A stretch of 64,000 bases of DNA from Gyromitra esculenta (taxonomy: Eukaryota; Ascomycota; Pezizomycetes; Pezizales; Discinaceae): NCBI GenBank assembly GCA_038503075.1, contig JBCAML010000017.1, forward strand, positions 744,001 through 808,000. Direction: 5' to 3'. Shown one piece after another: positions 1 to 10,539 of the stretch. Under the pieces are notes generated by a model. The model saw nothing but the letters and a program-made list of their open reading frames with translations. It had not been told where the DNA came from and did no database searches. How positions within the stretch are numbered: the stretch's first letter is position 1; each line of letters begins with the position of its first letter. A program made the translations under genes and the position numbers.

Positions 1-332
1 TTTGTTCCGCAAAGAGTATTCTCGCCAATTTTCTCTCTCTCATGGTGGTTGATATTCTGGCTCAATCAGGTCCAGGTCCAGGTCCAGGATTCGTTGCATA
101 GCATCATCCTTTTTTGTAATCTTCCTCACCACCACCAAACCGCAGCCTCTTGTCTGCCTAAACCCCACCTTCTCCTCCCCCCAATCTACACCTCCTAATT
201 AAACACCCCACTTTCATCGACACCACCGCCACTACCATCCAACTTTTGCTTTTCCGCTCATATAATATTATTTACTGTTATTGCTTGTTTGGCTTACTAT
301 TTTTTTTCTAACCGGCACCATTCCCTGCCACA
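1..332. promoter_or_regulatory. Upstream region of PAT1
   Basis: No gene is seen. A short tandem GGTCCA-like repeat lies at about 68-88. The last 150 bases are pyrimidine-rich and CACC-rich, as is common for fungal leaders. The likely initiator ATG at 333 has CACA directly before it, a reasonable context. I cannot place a TATA box or transcription start with confidence. Confidence 0.35.
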
Positions 333-3012
333 ATGTCTTTCTTTGGGTTCGACACAGGCTCGCCTGGGGGCCGTGGTCAGCATCCTACCAAGGCTCCTGG
401 ATTCGCTCAGACCCCCGATCACTTTGCTAGTCTGCCTACAGACGATGATGCCGACGATGGGTTCGTTTTCTCTCATGCGAAGAAGGAGGAGGAAAACGTA
501 GTGATGCTTCAACGTACTAACCTTGCAAATCTAGAATTGACTTTGAAGACACCTACGATGGTCTCGGTGATGCCCTAGACGAGAAAGATGACGCTTTCAA
601 CGACGAAACATTCGGCGGCGGTGAAGATAAACTCGGTACGCAGAGAGCAGAAAAAACCTGCCTCCCAATTATATCAATTCGCTGACTTTGGGGCGAATTA
701 CAATCTATAGGCAAAGACTTCGATTTCCATGGCGCAACAGCCAAAGTTGCAAACGCAATTGAAGAAGAACATGAAGTATTTCATCGTTCCGCTCGAAAGC
801 AGTCCGTCGTCAACGCTGCTTCCGCCCCACCTAAGCAACAGCAGCAACAGGCCGCCCGAAATCTCCCGCCCGCTCACGTCCCCGCTCTCCGCCCGGATAT
901 GTCGCTCTGGGGGTCTGGCCCAACAATTGCGTCAACTCCTCCGCCGGAGATTCACCGAGAACGACCGACGGCACAAGCTCTCCCACCACAGGCCCCTCCA
1001 TCGCAGCCAAAGAAGTTTATGAGTCTTGAGGAAGTAGAAGCTGGAATTCTCGCCATGAGCCAGCTGAGGCCGACAGCAGTGTCGCCGCAGCCACAGCCCC
1101 AGGCATCACCAATTCAGCACCAACCGCCTCCGCAGCAGATGCATCAGTATATTCATCAGCAGCCGGAAATGTATTTGCAGCAACAGCAACAACAGCAGCA
1201 AGGGGGATTCCCATTGCATATACAGAACATGATACAGCGGGGTAACACAACGGTGCAACAACCGCAAATACTACATCAGCAGCACCCTGAACAGCATTTG
1301 AGGGGTCCGCCGCCACCTGTGCAGACTCGTTTGACACATGAGCAACCGCTGCAAGAGTCACGGAATGCATATGGGATGGCGACGCACGCACCAGCGTCAC
1401 AACTACAGAATATGAATGAGGTGGAGAGGGCCCGCTTTCTGGAGGAGGAGAGTAAGCGCCTAAAACGCAATCACAAAATTGCGCAACTCGTAAGTGCTCT
1501 TGCTCTCTTAATTCCCTCAATGCTAATGCAATTGCTTCTTAGGCACGTTACAACGGCCTCATGACACCAAATGATAAAAATTTCATCACCCGCATCCAAC
1601 TGCAGCAGCTTGTGTCCATCAATAATGCTGAGGACGCTGCAAACGAGGATTTCTACTACATCGTGCACTCGGCCATCCGCGCCCGCACGAACCCCACGCA
1701 ACCCTTGAACCAGTTCGCGCAGACTTATTTGTTCCGACAAGGCCCAAGGGGTGGGAACCGTAGACAGGATAATCATTTGCACCGGATGGAGCAACAAGTA
1801 CAGAGAGCTGTGGCCGCAGCGAAGGCAAGGCCAAAGGCAAGCCAATTGGTGCTCGAGGGTAGTCTGGGGAAGATCAGCTTTAGTAATGTGAAGACGCCGA
1901 GGCCGATGCTAAATATTAAGAAAAGTGATACGGCGGTGGGAGAGCAGACAAGAAAGGTGAGCTTAGCACGCAGTGCGAGCGATTTGCGATGTCTATAGTA
2001 CTGACATATTTAGACCCACCGCTCGACTATTTCTGGCGCTGACAAAAAGACGCTTCTCCGTGCTATTGAAAATGTTTATAACGCCCTCCTTGAACTTGAG
2101 GTTCATGAGCGTGATCGGGCAAAACTACCCACTCCAATTCCAGGTCAACCCCTCCCGATCCATATCGACTGGGAAGCTAAACGCACCGCCCTCGTGTCTA
2201 AGCTCTGGCGGGAAATGAAAATCATGACCCCAATCGACCCTCAATCATCCACTACCCACCCCTTCATCGCCATTCTCTCCTACTCCAAAATGAAACGCGC
2301 AATCCAACGCATCTTCCGCCATCTCGACGATGAACAACGTGTCACGGTCCTAACCATGATCGTCGTCCACCTCGACATCCTCGACGTAGTTAAGAATGGT
2401 GTCTACCAACCTCACGAAACTCAACTCCCCTCAGCAGTGCGCGAGGAAATCGAAATGTTTGCCAACAACGTCCTTCCGCCGCTCCTTGGTTACGTTTACG
2501 AAGCACCATTATCAATCGTCATTGGTCTTCTTGGCATCCTACTCGAGCGCGTTGACGTCGTTATGATCAGCAAGACGAAAATTGGCCTCGCATTCTTAAC
2601 AATGTTCAGCTCTCGAGCTGAAATCACCAAGCAAGCTGGCGCAGCCGACGAGAACGAACTTGCACAGTGGCAGGGCATGTACGATCGTCTATTTGATGCG
2701 TTGCAGGGGCACTGGATGGATTGTTTCCCGCCTAATGGTATGTTCGTGGACGACGTGTACGTGTGGCAATTTCTGGCAAGTATAGCCGTAGGTGCAAACA
2801 TGTCACAGCAACAGACGCTGGTGGGGGCTGTTAAGTGAGTTTTCTCTCCCTTCAATATTGACCGAGACGAGTGCTAATCGGTGATTAGGGACCGGGTCAT
2901 GGAGAATGTCATGGCGAGCAAAGCGTTGCCTGCAGAAATGGGCGCGCAGAAGAGTGCGAATGTTAACCTTTTTATGAGGGCCATCGGTTTAGATGTTGAG
3001 TTGCTTGGATAG
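333..3012 (+). CDS. PAT1: PAT1-like mRNA decapping / decay activator
   Basis: Pat1 proteins bridge deadenylated mRNA, the Lsm1-7 ring, Dhh1 and the Dcp1-Dcp2 decapping enzyme in cytoplasmic P-bodies. Joined exons 333-460, 535-635, 711-1489, 1543-1956, 2014-2834 and 2889-3012 give 788 residues. The N-terminus starts MSFFGFD and continues into an acidic FEDTYDGLGDAL stretch, both typical of the family. The middle (about residues 120-260) is Pro/Gln-rich with a run of Q around nt 1183-1200. The conserved core begins near residue 335 (LARYNGLMTPNDKNFITRIQ) and the C-terminal alpha-helical repeat domain runs to the end. The first intron uses a GTTCGT donor; the others are GTACGC, GTAAGT, GTGAGC and GTGAGT. 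Identification is from recognisable motifs. The exact first and second junctions are my inference from reading frame and family conservation. Confidence 0.9.
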
Positions 3013-3912
3013 GCTATCAGCGGGCGAGAAACCGGTATAGGAGGCGGGCTGTGGCTGTGTATGAGAAAAATTATAGTGACTTTTGGAACTTAGTTTTGGA
3101 GGCAGGGAGATACGGAGGCAGGGAGACGAAATCAGTCGGTAATGTATATGGTGTGTTTTTGTAAGGGTATGGCTAAGCCTTGTATGTAACGCCCAGCTAC
3201 ACGTAGTGATGGGCGCCGCGCGGTTTGTTTGAAGCGCGGTATACTCTTATCTATAACGATGGGGTTGGTGGAGTTTTCTTTGTAGCTTTTCTTCTCTACC
3301 TCGTCCTCCTTGTAGATAATTCAAGTGAGGTTGGATTGAACTTGGATTGTGTTTTTGCTATGTTATGCATATTCAGTGTAACGTACTAGTATGAAGATAT
3401 AGGAGGAGGATTGGACTTTTCGTAGGTGAGAGTGAGTTGGGAATCGAGGGAGAAGGATTTTGTGGCGACTGTTTGTCTTGTACGGGTATTCAACAGTAGA
3501 TTGATTTTGGTAAAGAATCGTTTTACTAATCTAGGGTTAACTAATATAACTATACTATCACCCTCGCTGTTCCCACTATCTGCCCGAGTTGAAGGCCTAC
3601 ACTAGGTCTAGCCCTGGCCGGAACAGTTTCCTATTAGTATGTAGGTATTCTTAATCCTCCTCTCCAATATCATATGCATATGTGGCCCGGTATGATCATC
3701 CTGACTCTTGACTATGTTGGAGATGCTTCTTAATACGGGGTGCCTCCACGGCGTGGCTTCGGAGCCGGAAATGTTTGAGAGACAGGTACCCGAGCACACT
3801 GGTACTCGGGCTCCCGAGAGAGCTATTTAGATAGGGATCATATACCCACCTTTAGTAATCGAGCAATCGAGTCTTCTATTCCTCCCTACGTGCCCCAATA
3901 TTACAACAGACT
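3013..3912. other. Intergenic region downstream of PAT1
   Basis: AT-rich DNA with no supportable gene. The first 250 bases are probably the PAT1 3' UTR and terminator region. A hairpin-like pair of CCCGAG/CTCGGG words separated by about 10 bases lies at about 3790-3810. Nothing else is clear. Confidence 0.4.
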
Positions 3913-4116
3913 TGTTGAAACTATTGATATTGCGCCCTAATAAGTCTCAGGGTCTCGGTCCCTGTAGATCTTTGATAGTCAGACGGGCTCTGGAAGCCCC
4001 GGGGTTTGGGAGCTTTCTATTGGTCAATCTCTTGTATATATACTGCCTGCTTTCCTTGTATCTCGTTCGGCATCCTAAGCTCAAATAATACTCGAACGTG
4101 GTCCAAAACTCCAACA
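3913..4116 (+). repeat. LTR-like element, copy A (TG...CA, 5-bp duplication AGACT)
   Basis: The 204-bp segment starts TGTTGAAACTA and ends TCCAACA. It is flanked directly by AGACT on both sides (3908-3912 and 4117-4121), as expected of a target-site duplication. It contains a TATATATA box and aligns along its whole length with the reverse strand of 61284-61486 and, with gaps, of 15210-15389. No gag or pol is next to it, so a solo LTR is the simplest reading. A short motif about 20 bp past the right end is shared with the other copies, so the exact right border needs an alignment of more copies. Confidence 0.75.
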
Positions 4117-5105
4117 AGACTAGTTGGTGTGATTGCTGAGTGATATTTCATGACTCTATAGCTGGGCTTTTTTTATTTCATTAATTGTATCGGGCACTTA
4201 GGCTATGGCAATACATACATCTCCTAAATTACTCTTTTTCCTTCCCCTTGTCTACTATAGCCGTTAGCGTATCGGATATTTGCCCCCACTTATCCAATTG
4301 CTTCCTTAGTTAAATTTCGTGGCCATAGTTGATATAACTATTTTTGCCTAAGCTCCGGATATCTCTCGGCCCCCAAAGAAGGTCTAACCATCTAAATTGC
4401 AACGCCGTTCGTTCACCTTTATTTTTTTTCTCCAAACCGGATTACCGGGAATTTTTTTTCGCGGGATGTCCATAGTATTAGTCTATGTGATTGCGTGACC
4501 AAACCCTAGTCACCTTACGGGTATTAAGTTATAGATAGGCCGGCCGTATAAATCTCACTAAATCTACGATCGGATTGGTCGGGATTACATATACTTAGAT
4601 CACAGGCACATGTCCACTTAAAGCATATCAAAACAACGACTGACGTCGACAGTATACTAGGGTTTAAACTAACTGAGTGTAAGTAGCGGGCCTTTACGGT
4701 TTGCCTAGGCGTGACGTGAAATATTATCAGGTTAGTAGAGCTGAATAACTTTTTTAACTTCCAAACTAGGTATAGCGTTGGGGTAACTATTTGAATGTGG
4801 GTTACCGCGTATTTGCGCCGTTTTACAAGTTGGTTGTATTTTCAACACAGCGGGTTCTAGTGACATACTTTGACTAATGTCTTTCAGTGAATTCGGTATA
4901 AATCTACCGGTTGAATGCGCCAAATGGGCTAATAAATAGTAAGTAAGTAAGAGCTCGATACAAGTAAGGCTGCTCTGAGTCGAGTGATGTTTCATGATCA
5001 CTAGTGATAGATAGATAGATAGATTTGTCATTCGCGCATGATCACTAGTGAGTAAGTCCCAGGAACAAGTGAACCTCGTCTACGGCGGCCTATAGCAACC
5101 ATCCC
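4117..5105. other. AT-rich repeat island between two elements
   Basis: No supportable gene. It contains a motif of the form CGAGTGATGTTTCATGATCA at about 4981-5000, a GATA microsatellite at about 5007-5023, and two direct copies of CATGATCACTAGTGA at about 4993 and 5037. It is probably old mobile-element debris. Confidence 0.4.
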
Positions 5106-5961
5106 GCCATAATTCAAAAGTCAAAAGTCGAAAATGCCCCCCAAGTTTTTTTTCTCTCAGAATAAATTGTAGAATTAAAGTAAAATTCTGGCATACCTGG
5201 GGAGCCCCTCCTAAGGCTCTGGCTCCCAGCAAAGCGTCTCTTCAGGCCCAAAATACTGCAGATAGCAGTGAATTTCGTGAAGATAACCCTAACCCTGTAA
5301 ATTAGCGATTTCCTACATGTAAGCACACAAGTAACCCACTAGGCACAGATACTGCACGTGCTGGAAGCACAGGACAAGCTGCTAGTGGAGTTTATAGACG
5401 CATCATGATCACTCCCCTTTCACACTGTCCTTAAGTTTATGAATAGTGCGATATAGTCAATTCTCTTGAACTACTAAGCTACATGTATATACGTATATTA
5501 CACCTAGCGCTTGCCGCTCTCCCCAGCGCTTCCCACCCTGTCCTGCACTCCAGCTCCCCCAAAACCGATCCGACTCTCAGGCGAGTGGTATATGGGCGTT
5601 TCTAGGGCAGTCCCTAAGGTGTTGATCCTGTTGTCAAGCAGCTCCATATAGGGCTTGCTTGAGGGTGTGATTAAGGAGAAGATATGTGCATTCCATTTCA
5701 AATAAGGGAGTATCCAAGCCAGGTTATTATGCTATGTGGGTGGATGCTGGTATGGATCCTACAATATTCAGGGTTAGGGCTTTCTCTCAAAATACCGACC
5801 ACTACCTGCGCTGTTTCGGGCCTGAAGGAACACTTTGCAGGGAGCCAGAGCCTTAGGAGGGGCTCGCCAGGTATGCCAGAATCTTACTTTAATTCTACAA
5901 TTTATTCTGAGAGAAAAAAAACTTGGGGGGCATTTTCGACTTTTGACTTTTGAATTATGGC
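5106..5961. mobile_element. Non-autonomous DNA element with about 200-bp terminal inverted repeats
   Basis: The sequence from 5106 (GCCATAATTCAAAAGTC) inward is repeated as its reverse complement ending at 5961. The outer 120 or so bases of the two arms are nearly identical, and similarity continues to about 5305 and 5757. Both ends show a TA dinucleotide (5110-5111 and 5956-5957) that could be the target duplication of a Tc1/mariner-type element. The roughly 450-bp interior has no transposase-like frame. The reading frames at the two ends share a C-terminus only because they are the two arms. Each arm carries a CCCTAACCCT telomere-like doublet near its inner edge. The calls MITE-like and non-autonomous are inference. 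Confidence 0.8.
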
Positions 5962-6287
5962 CAATGCAAATTTATATCTTAGGAAGAGTTTTTTAGAATT
6001 GACCGAATCCTGGCGAGTCTCTCATACAGATAGCCTTAAATAAACCAATTTAGAAATGAGGTCCCTATGACCAGGGAATAAAAAGGAGGATTTACAATGA
6101 AACTCCGCACTAGAAAAATACTCCGCACTAGAAAAATACTCCGCAAAGTCCATTCGTTCCAGTTCCTCGTGACCAAGAAATCTGAAAAAAAAAAAAGGTA
6201 ATTAGGCTCCGTCAAACAAGACTAGGGGTATAAAACGAAAAATAACCAACTCCTAGGGGGAGAAATATCAAAGACGCATACTTTTCC
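5962..6287. repeat. Short tandem repeat, 18-bp unit, next to F-box gene
   Basis: The 18-bp unit CTCCGCACTAGAAAAATA occurs twice in direct tandem at 6103-6138, followed by a partial third copy to 6144. The rest of this stretch is AT-rich and probably holds the 3' end of the convergently reading F-box transcript. No other gene is seen. Confidence 0.6.
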
Positions 6288-7367
6288 TCAGCGTGAAATA
6301 AACCGAAAAGAAAAACCCTGCAATGTTTTACCACCCCTCTGCCAGCCACGATACACTCCGTTAATCTTTTTCCTACCATCACCAAGTCCATACTCCTCGA
6401 TCAAAGTCTCGAAATGCTTGGTTGCATAGTCGTTTGTGAATTTCTTCTGTATTAATCTACGTTTCTTCGTATTATTAATACCAGCTGTAACTTGACAAAG
6501 CATCTTCATATACAGTAAAGGGTTGTTCTTCAACCCCGTGTCCCCGCAAAGGCCCCGTATACTGATGCACCAACATAAAGAAAACAAGCCCGACTTAAGA
6601 AGCGACTGGTACATTTCTCCTTCTTGATTTACCGTATAGCCAAAATCTTTGAATTTGTTGTTGAGGCTCATGATGCGGCATACCAAGCGGAGGTTTGCGT
6701 ACTGCTGTTCGGTGGGGCCCTCCCGCATAAAGAAAGCGAAACCCTCGACGCTCTCGTATTGAAATTGCAAGCTCAAGAGCCACACTTCATAGAATGCCTC
6801 CAACGTGAATTCGTCTCCAGAGTTGTAGTTATGTTTAGGGAGAGTATCTCTCATAGGGGCGGAGGCTGGGACGGGGCGAAGAATTCCGTCGAGGTCAGGC
6901 AGCCACATTGTGAGCTGAGTTAATGGTGTATGGGGAGAGGATAAATAAGCTTCAAAGTCCTTCCGAGTACTCTCAAAAAATCGCCGGTTGGCAAAGAGAC
7001 GAGCGATGTCTGTTTTCTGAATTACAAATTCCCCGCTGAGATCTTTCCTGATGGCATCGAGGTCTGGATTTTTGTCGTTGATGTGGCGTTGATATACGAG
7101 AACCGATGTAACCACATCCCATATATCTTTTTCGGGAAATCTCGAATTCCCCACCACTCCCTCCAAAATATATTTCGTATAGGCGTTGAAATATCGGAGG
7201 CAGTAAGGAGAGGCAGTAAGGAGAGCTTGGAGATCGTGAAAGGAATTACAAGAAGAGAGTATCTCGACAAAAATTTCCCCGGGGAGTTCTTCAAAGGTTC
7301 GAGTGGATTTTGATGAATAGGCGTTCGAGAGTTTTCCGGCAGATGTTTCGGGTTTGAGTTTCGGCAT
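6288..7367 (-). CDS. F-box-like protein, single exon
   Basis: An uninterrupted 359-residue frame, unusual in this intron-rich window. Residues about 24-65 read FEELPGEIFVEILSSCNSFHD followed by LQALLTASPYCLRYF. This fits an F-box, the roughly 45-residue Skp1-binding helix bundle of SCF ubiquitin ligase adaptors, including the LP-x-E-I/L-x-x-I-L signature. The remainder is alpha-helical in character with no recognised repeat domain. Fungal genomes carry large lineage-specific families of such proteins whose targets are mostly unknown, so a role as a substrate adaptor is family inference only. The gene sits alone between transposon remnants. No intron is needed: the frame runs from the ATG at 7367 to a TGA at 6288. 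Confidence 0.75.
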   Translation of the reverse strand: MPKLKPETSAGKLSNAYSSKSTRTFEELPGEIFVEILSSCNSFHDLQALLTASPYCLRYFNAYTKYILEGVVGNSRFPEKDIWDVVTSVLVYQRHINDKNPDLDAIRKDLSGEFVIQKTDIARLFANRRFFESTRKDFEAYLSSPHTPLTQLTMWLPDLDGILRPVPASAPMRDTLPKHNYNSGDEFTLEAFYEVWLLSLQFQYESVEGFAFFMREGPTEQQYANLRLVCRIMSLNNKFKDFGYTVNQEGEMYQSLLKSGLFSLCWCISIRGLCGDTGLKNNPLLYMKMLCQVTAGINNTKKRRLIQKKFTNDYATKHFETLIEEYGLGDGRKKINGVYRGWQRGGKTLQGFSFRFISR

Positions 7368-8273
7368 CTTGATTAATGGTATGGTAGGAATTTGTAGCTA
7401 TGGATATGAAGGATTTCCTTTTGCTTATCTGAGTCTGTAACAATAGCACGATCGACTAGCTTCGAAAACGCTGATCTGAATATTTATACCCTGGGTATTC
7501 CTTGTGCAGACATTGTGACTGCAGTTTGGGCCTAGCTTCGGCGTCTTCTAGATCTGGGGTAATATTTTGCTCCAGACTTGTCTAGCAAATACAAATTGCG
7601 CCGGTAAGTTTAATTAGTGTATATATAGACCGTACCCCCAAACCGGTCTTCGTCGTAAATACATCCAAACTTTATTAACCAATACTATTCTAAGAAAACT
7701 CTATCCATGGGAAGTAAGTGCTGAACAAGGCCTAGCCTCCTAATTTATCATTCAATAGGAAGTATAGAATTGCATTGCGCAATTGTCCTCGAGTCCTTTA
7801 ATTTAAATATTTCAATCTTTTTTGCAGGTAGGAAGGGCTAGGGCTCTATGGTCGCCAAATTACAGCATCCTTCATTATTAGATCACAGGAAAATCATAGA
7901 CACTTAGAAGCATTATCAATTGGCCGAGAGTGGCTCTAATTTCGTTCTCAAAATTACTCAGAATAGCCACGTGGTGCTGCCTCTAGTTGATGATGTGGGG
8001 GCAATTAAAACGGTTTATCATAGGTATCAATATAAATCTATCAGCGGTAAAGAACTAGAGAATAAGAGGAACGAGAGAAGGAAAAAAAATCCCTATATAC
8101 TGCAAATTACTGACGCCTCTAGAGACCTAGAGGCCAGGAATTCCATTTCCAACAAATGCGAGTGAGCAAATTCCGAGTGATAGACTGTGAATTCAGCCAC
8201 CATCATAATATTATCTGATAATCCCCGAGTATTACCCTATATGTGGCAACTTATTGTTGTTTACAGTGGTAGC
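7368..8273. other. Upstream region of F-box gene and AT-rich spacer
   Basis: The frame at 7920-8165 lacks an ATG (it opens on TTG) and has no family resemblance, so I do not call it. A TATTTATA word lies near 7479-7486, about 115 bp above the F-box start codon, and may be a TATA element. The rest is AT-rich with nothing recognisable. Confidence 0.35.
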
Positions 8274-8501
8274 CGTTTAATGAGGCGACAGCTGCAAGGC
8301 AACGCTCAGAAATATGGGCAATTTCGAATTCTCCATGCACACTATGAAGTCTAGATAAAGAAATAAGCTAAATAGGTAGTAATACAGAAAACATGTCTTC
8401 GTTCCATGTGTTTTTCTGAACTCTGTCATGGGTATGGAGAAATTGCCCATATTGTTAGGGTGTGGTTTTGTTGCTGTCGCCTCATTAAACGACCACCACT
8501 G
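8274..8501. mobile_element. 228-bp MITE with CAGTGG...CCACTG ends and TA duplication
   Basis: The left end (8274: CAGTGGTAGCCGTTTAATGA) and right end (8501, read in reverse: CAGTGGTGGTCGTTTAATGA) form inverted repeats of about 29 bp. They are flanked by TA on both sides (8272-8273 and 8502-8503). Inside, a second inverted pair (ATATGGGCAATTTC with CTCCAT close by) lies at about 8313-8335 and 8432-8455. There is no coding capacity. TA-flanked CAGTGG-type ends fit a Stowaway or Tc1/mariner-derived miniature element. The family assignment is inference. Confidence 0.75.
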
Positions 8502-8503
8502 TA

Positions 8504-9480
8504 CTGTGTACGCCTCTATGGTGGTAATTTTCAAATACAAGCAAAAATTATCTGGTTGGCCCGGGTTCTATGGTTTCATTAAATATTATTGTATGTGTAC
8601 TTACGTAGGAATCTAATTTAAATTCATGCCATCGTAAAAAGCCTAAGTGAATCAGTTTCTGATTCTAAAGAGCCATATCTAAGTATGTTCGAACTTAAGT
8701 CGGCCTATTTCTTAGGTTATACCAACTAATCCCTTCCAAAATGCCATATTCCCGAGATATTGGCTTCCTAATTAGCTTATTATGTAGCAAAATTCCGCCA
8801 GTAGATTTACTAAATCCATGCATTACTACCTCTCTAATCTCTATCACTCAAACTTCCCCAATATGTTAGAATCAATATGTAGTTTCAGGGGTTAATATGG
8901 TGAATAGGGCCTAAGTCATAGGGGCCTGAACCTTTTTATTCAGGATCACGTACTTCTTTCCCCCTACGCTATTTCTTTCACTCTTGCTCTTCAATGCATC
9001 ATCCCGTGGAGATTCAAATCATGAAGGTACTCGCGTTATAAGGGTATGTATTCCTAGCCTTAGCTATTTTTCCTTTGCGTGCACTGGGCGGTTTTTATGA
9101 GAAGCTTTATACGTGAGTAGGGGACTATTTCAATTCCATATACTTATATGTGGAGAAAATTAGTGCTATACATATAGTGATTGAGTCACGTCAACCCCTG
9201 AATAGTAAACCGCCACTATGCCACGAATTCTAGCCACTATCAAGCTTAAACGAAGCAGCAGATTGATTCGAAGACATACGCAGTATTTAGCTTAGGATAA
9301 CCGTCTAAACTTTTGACAATGCCCCGAGCTCCGAACCCAGGACGGGGCGATCGATAGTTATAAAAGGGGTTCTAGCGGCGTAAACTATCTAAACCAAAAT
9401 ATTAAAGGTCCCATAAACCTCCCCTAAGGGGTTAACATTCCTCTACCATACCAAAATGACTCACCCAGAACAGTATGCCC
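8504..9480. other. AT-rich spacer before POP5
   Basis: No supportable gene and no clear repeat. Stop codons are dense in all frames. The last 150 bases are probably the 3' flank of POP5, which reads toward this region. Confidence 0.4.
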
Positions 9481-9966
9481 TCAATCCTCCATATCATCAT
9501 CCTCAATATCCTCTATCTCCACCAATACTCCAGCCTTCCCTCCAGCAGCGCCAACCCTCCTAATATCCAGCTTCGCCCTCCGAATAGCTTCTTTTTCCAC
9601 CTTTTTGATAGTTCCGCTAACTCTCACCACCCTGATAACGATTGGTCTTCCCTTCAGCTCTTTCATAAGCGTTAACGCCGTCCACACGAGCCGGTAGTGG
9701 TCCCTCGATACGCGTACTATCCCCGTCGACGTCTGTGGTGAGAAATACTTGACGCTAAGGTTCCCGGCGACTCCAGCACCCCAGTCACCGAATTGATGTG
9801 CAAGGCTTTCGCGGATCAGATTTGCTAATACTGAGGTGGTGATCGTAGGGTGGGTGGGAGGTGAGAATTCCATATGAGCTTGGGCCGAGGAGCCAGCGGC
9901 AGGCAAGGATGGCTCCTCTGGATAAAGAATGTCGAAAAGGAGGTAGCGGGCTTTGTAGCGGACCAT
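9481..9966 (-). CDS. POP5: Ribonuclease P/MRP protein subunit POP5
   Basis: Pop5 is a small RNA-binding protein of nuclear RNase P (tRNA 5' processing) and RNase MRP (rRNA processing). I start at the internal ATG at 9966 because the protein then begins MVRYKARYLLFDILYPEE, the conserved start of eukaryotic Pop5 proteins. A 20-residue upstream extension in the same frame looks unrelated. The product is 161 residues in one exon, close to the yeast length. Conserved blocks include LANLIRESLAHQFGDWGAG, SVKYFSPQTSTGIVRVSRDHYRLVWTALTLM and the VVRVSGTIKKVEKEAIRRAKL stretch. The C-terminus is acidic (EIEDIEDDDMED). The gene lies on the same strand as the UDP-glucose dehydrogenase gene, starting 573 bp past its stop. 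Confidence 0.9.
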   Translation of the reverse strand: MVRYKARYLLFDILYPEEPSLPAAGSSAQAHMEFSPPTHPTITTSVLANLIRESLAHQFGDWGAGVAGNLSVKYFSPQTSTGIVRVSRDHYRLVWTALTLMKELKGRPIVIRVVRVSGTIKKVEKEAIRRAKLDIRRVGAAGGKAGVLVEIEDIEDDDMED

Positions 9967-10539
9967 TATCGGTTTTTCCTCGAGGGTATGTGTGGTTGAA
10001 GTGTGGTGATTGGGGCTGATTGTCACTTTAAGGTTGCGCCAGAAGGGTTCCGCAGAGCCCCCGATCTTTTATGCTTGGCGCTGGTGGTAACTAAGCTACA
10101 CGCAAATAAACCCCACGACCATCCAAGGAACTGCTATTCTTAGCAACCTTCTCTCCTCGAATACTGTATGTTATCGAGAATAACGAAATGGCCCGAGCTA
10201 GTCAGTTCTAAATCGGCCTTCTCAAAATGTCGGAGAGGCACCGAAACATTTGCTAAAAGGAACTACTGTCTTAGTGAGATCTAGATACTTTCAACTAAAG
10301 TATTTCAACTCCGTCCAGCCTAGACCATTTTGTTGTAGCCGAGATAATACGATATAAATTATAAATCCCTAAAACGAAATATGTCGAAATACAGACTACC
10401 ATGATACAATGCATCCAGTTTTTAGCCCCCGAAACCCATCCAGAAAATTAAACTAAAAAACCCTAATGCCAAAAATGGAAAGAAAAACAAAAAAACGGTA
10501 TCTAACATCATTCCCAGCCCTTTGAACCCAAATGCCACT
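9967..10539. other. Spacer between UGD and POP5
   Basis: Holds the POP5 promoter and the 3' flank of the upstream same-strand gene. It is AT-rich, with no gene or repeat recognised. Confidence 0.4.

Noticed and set aside
1017..1520. 167-codon reverse frame, Ala/Val-rich
   Set aside because: Shadow of the Pro/Gln-rich part of PAT1, with no family features.
5114..5953. Two frames with identical C-termini in opposite orientation
   Set aside because: Not a gene family; they are the two arms of the inverted-repeat element.
7920..8165. 81-codon plus frame
   Set aside because: Starts on TTG, not ATG, and is in decayed AT-rich DNA.
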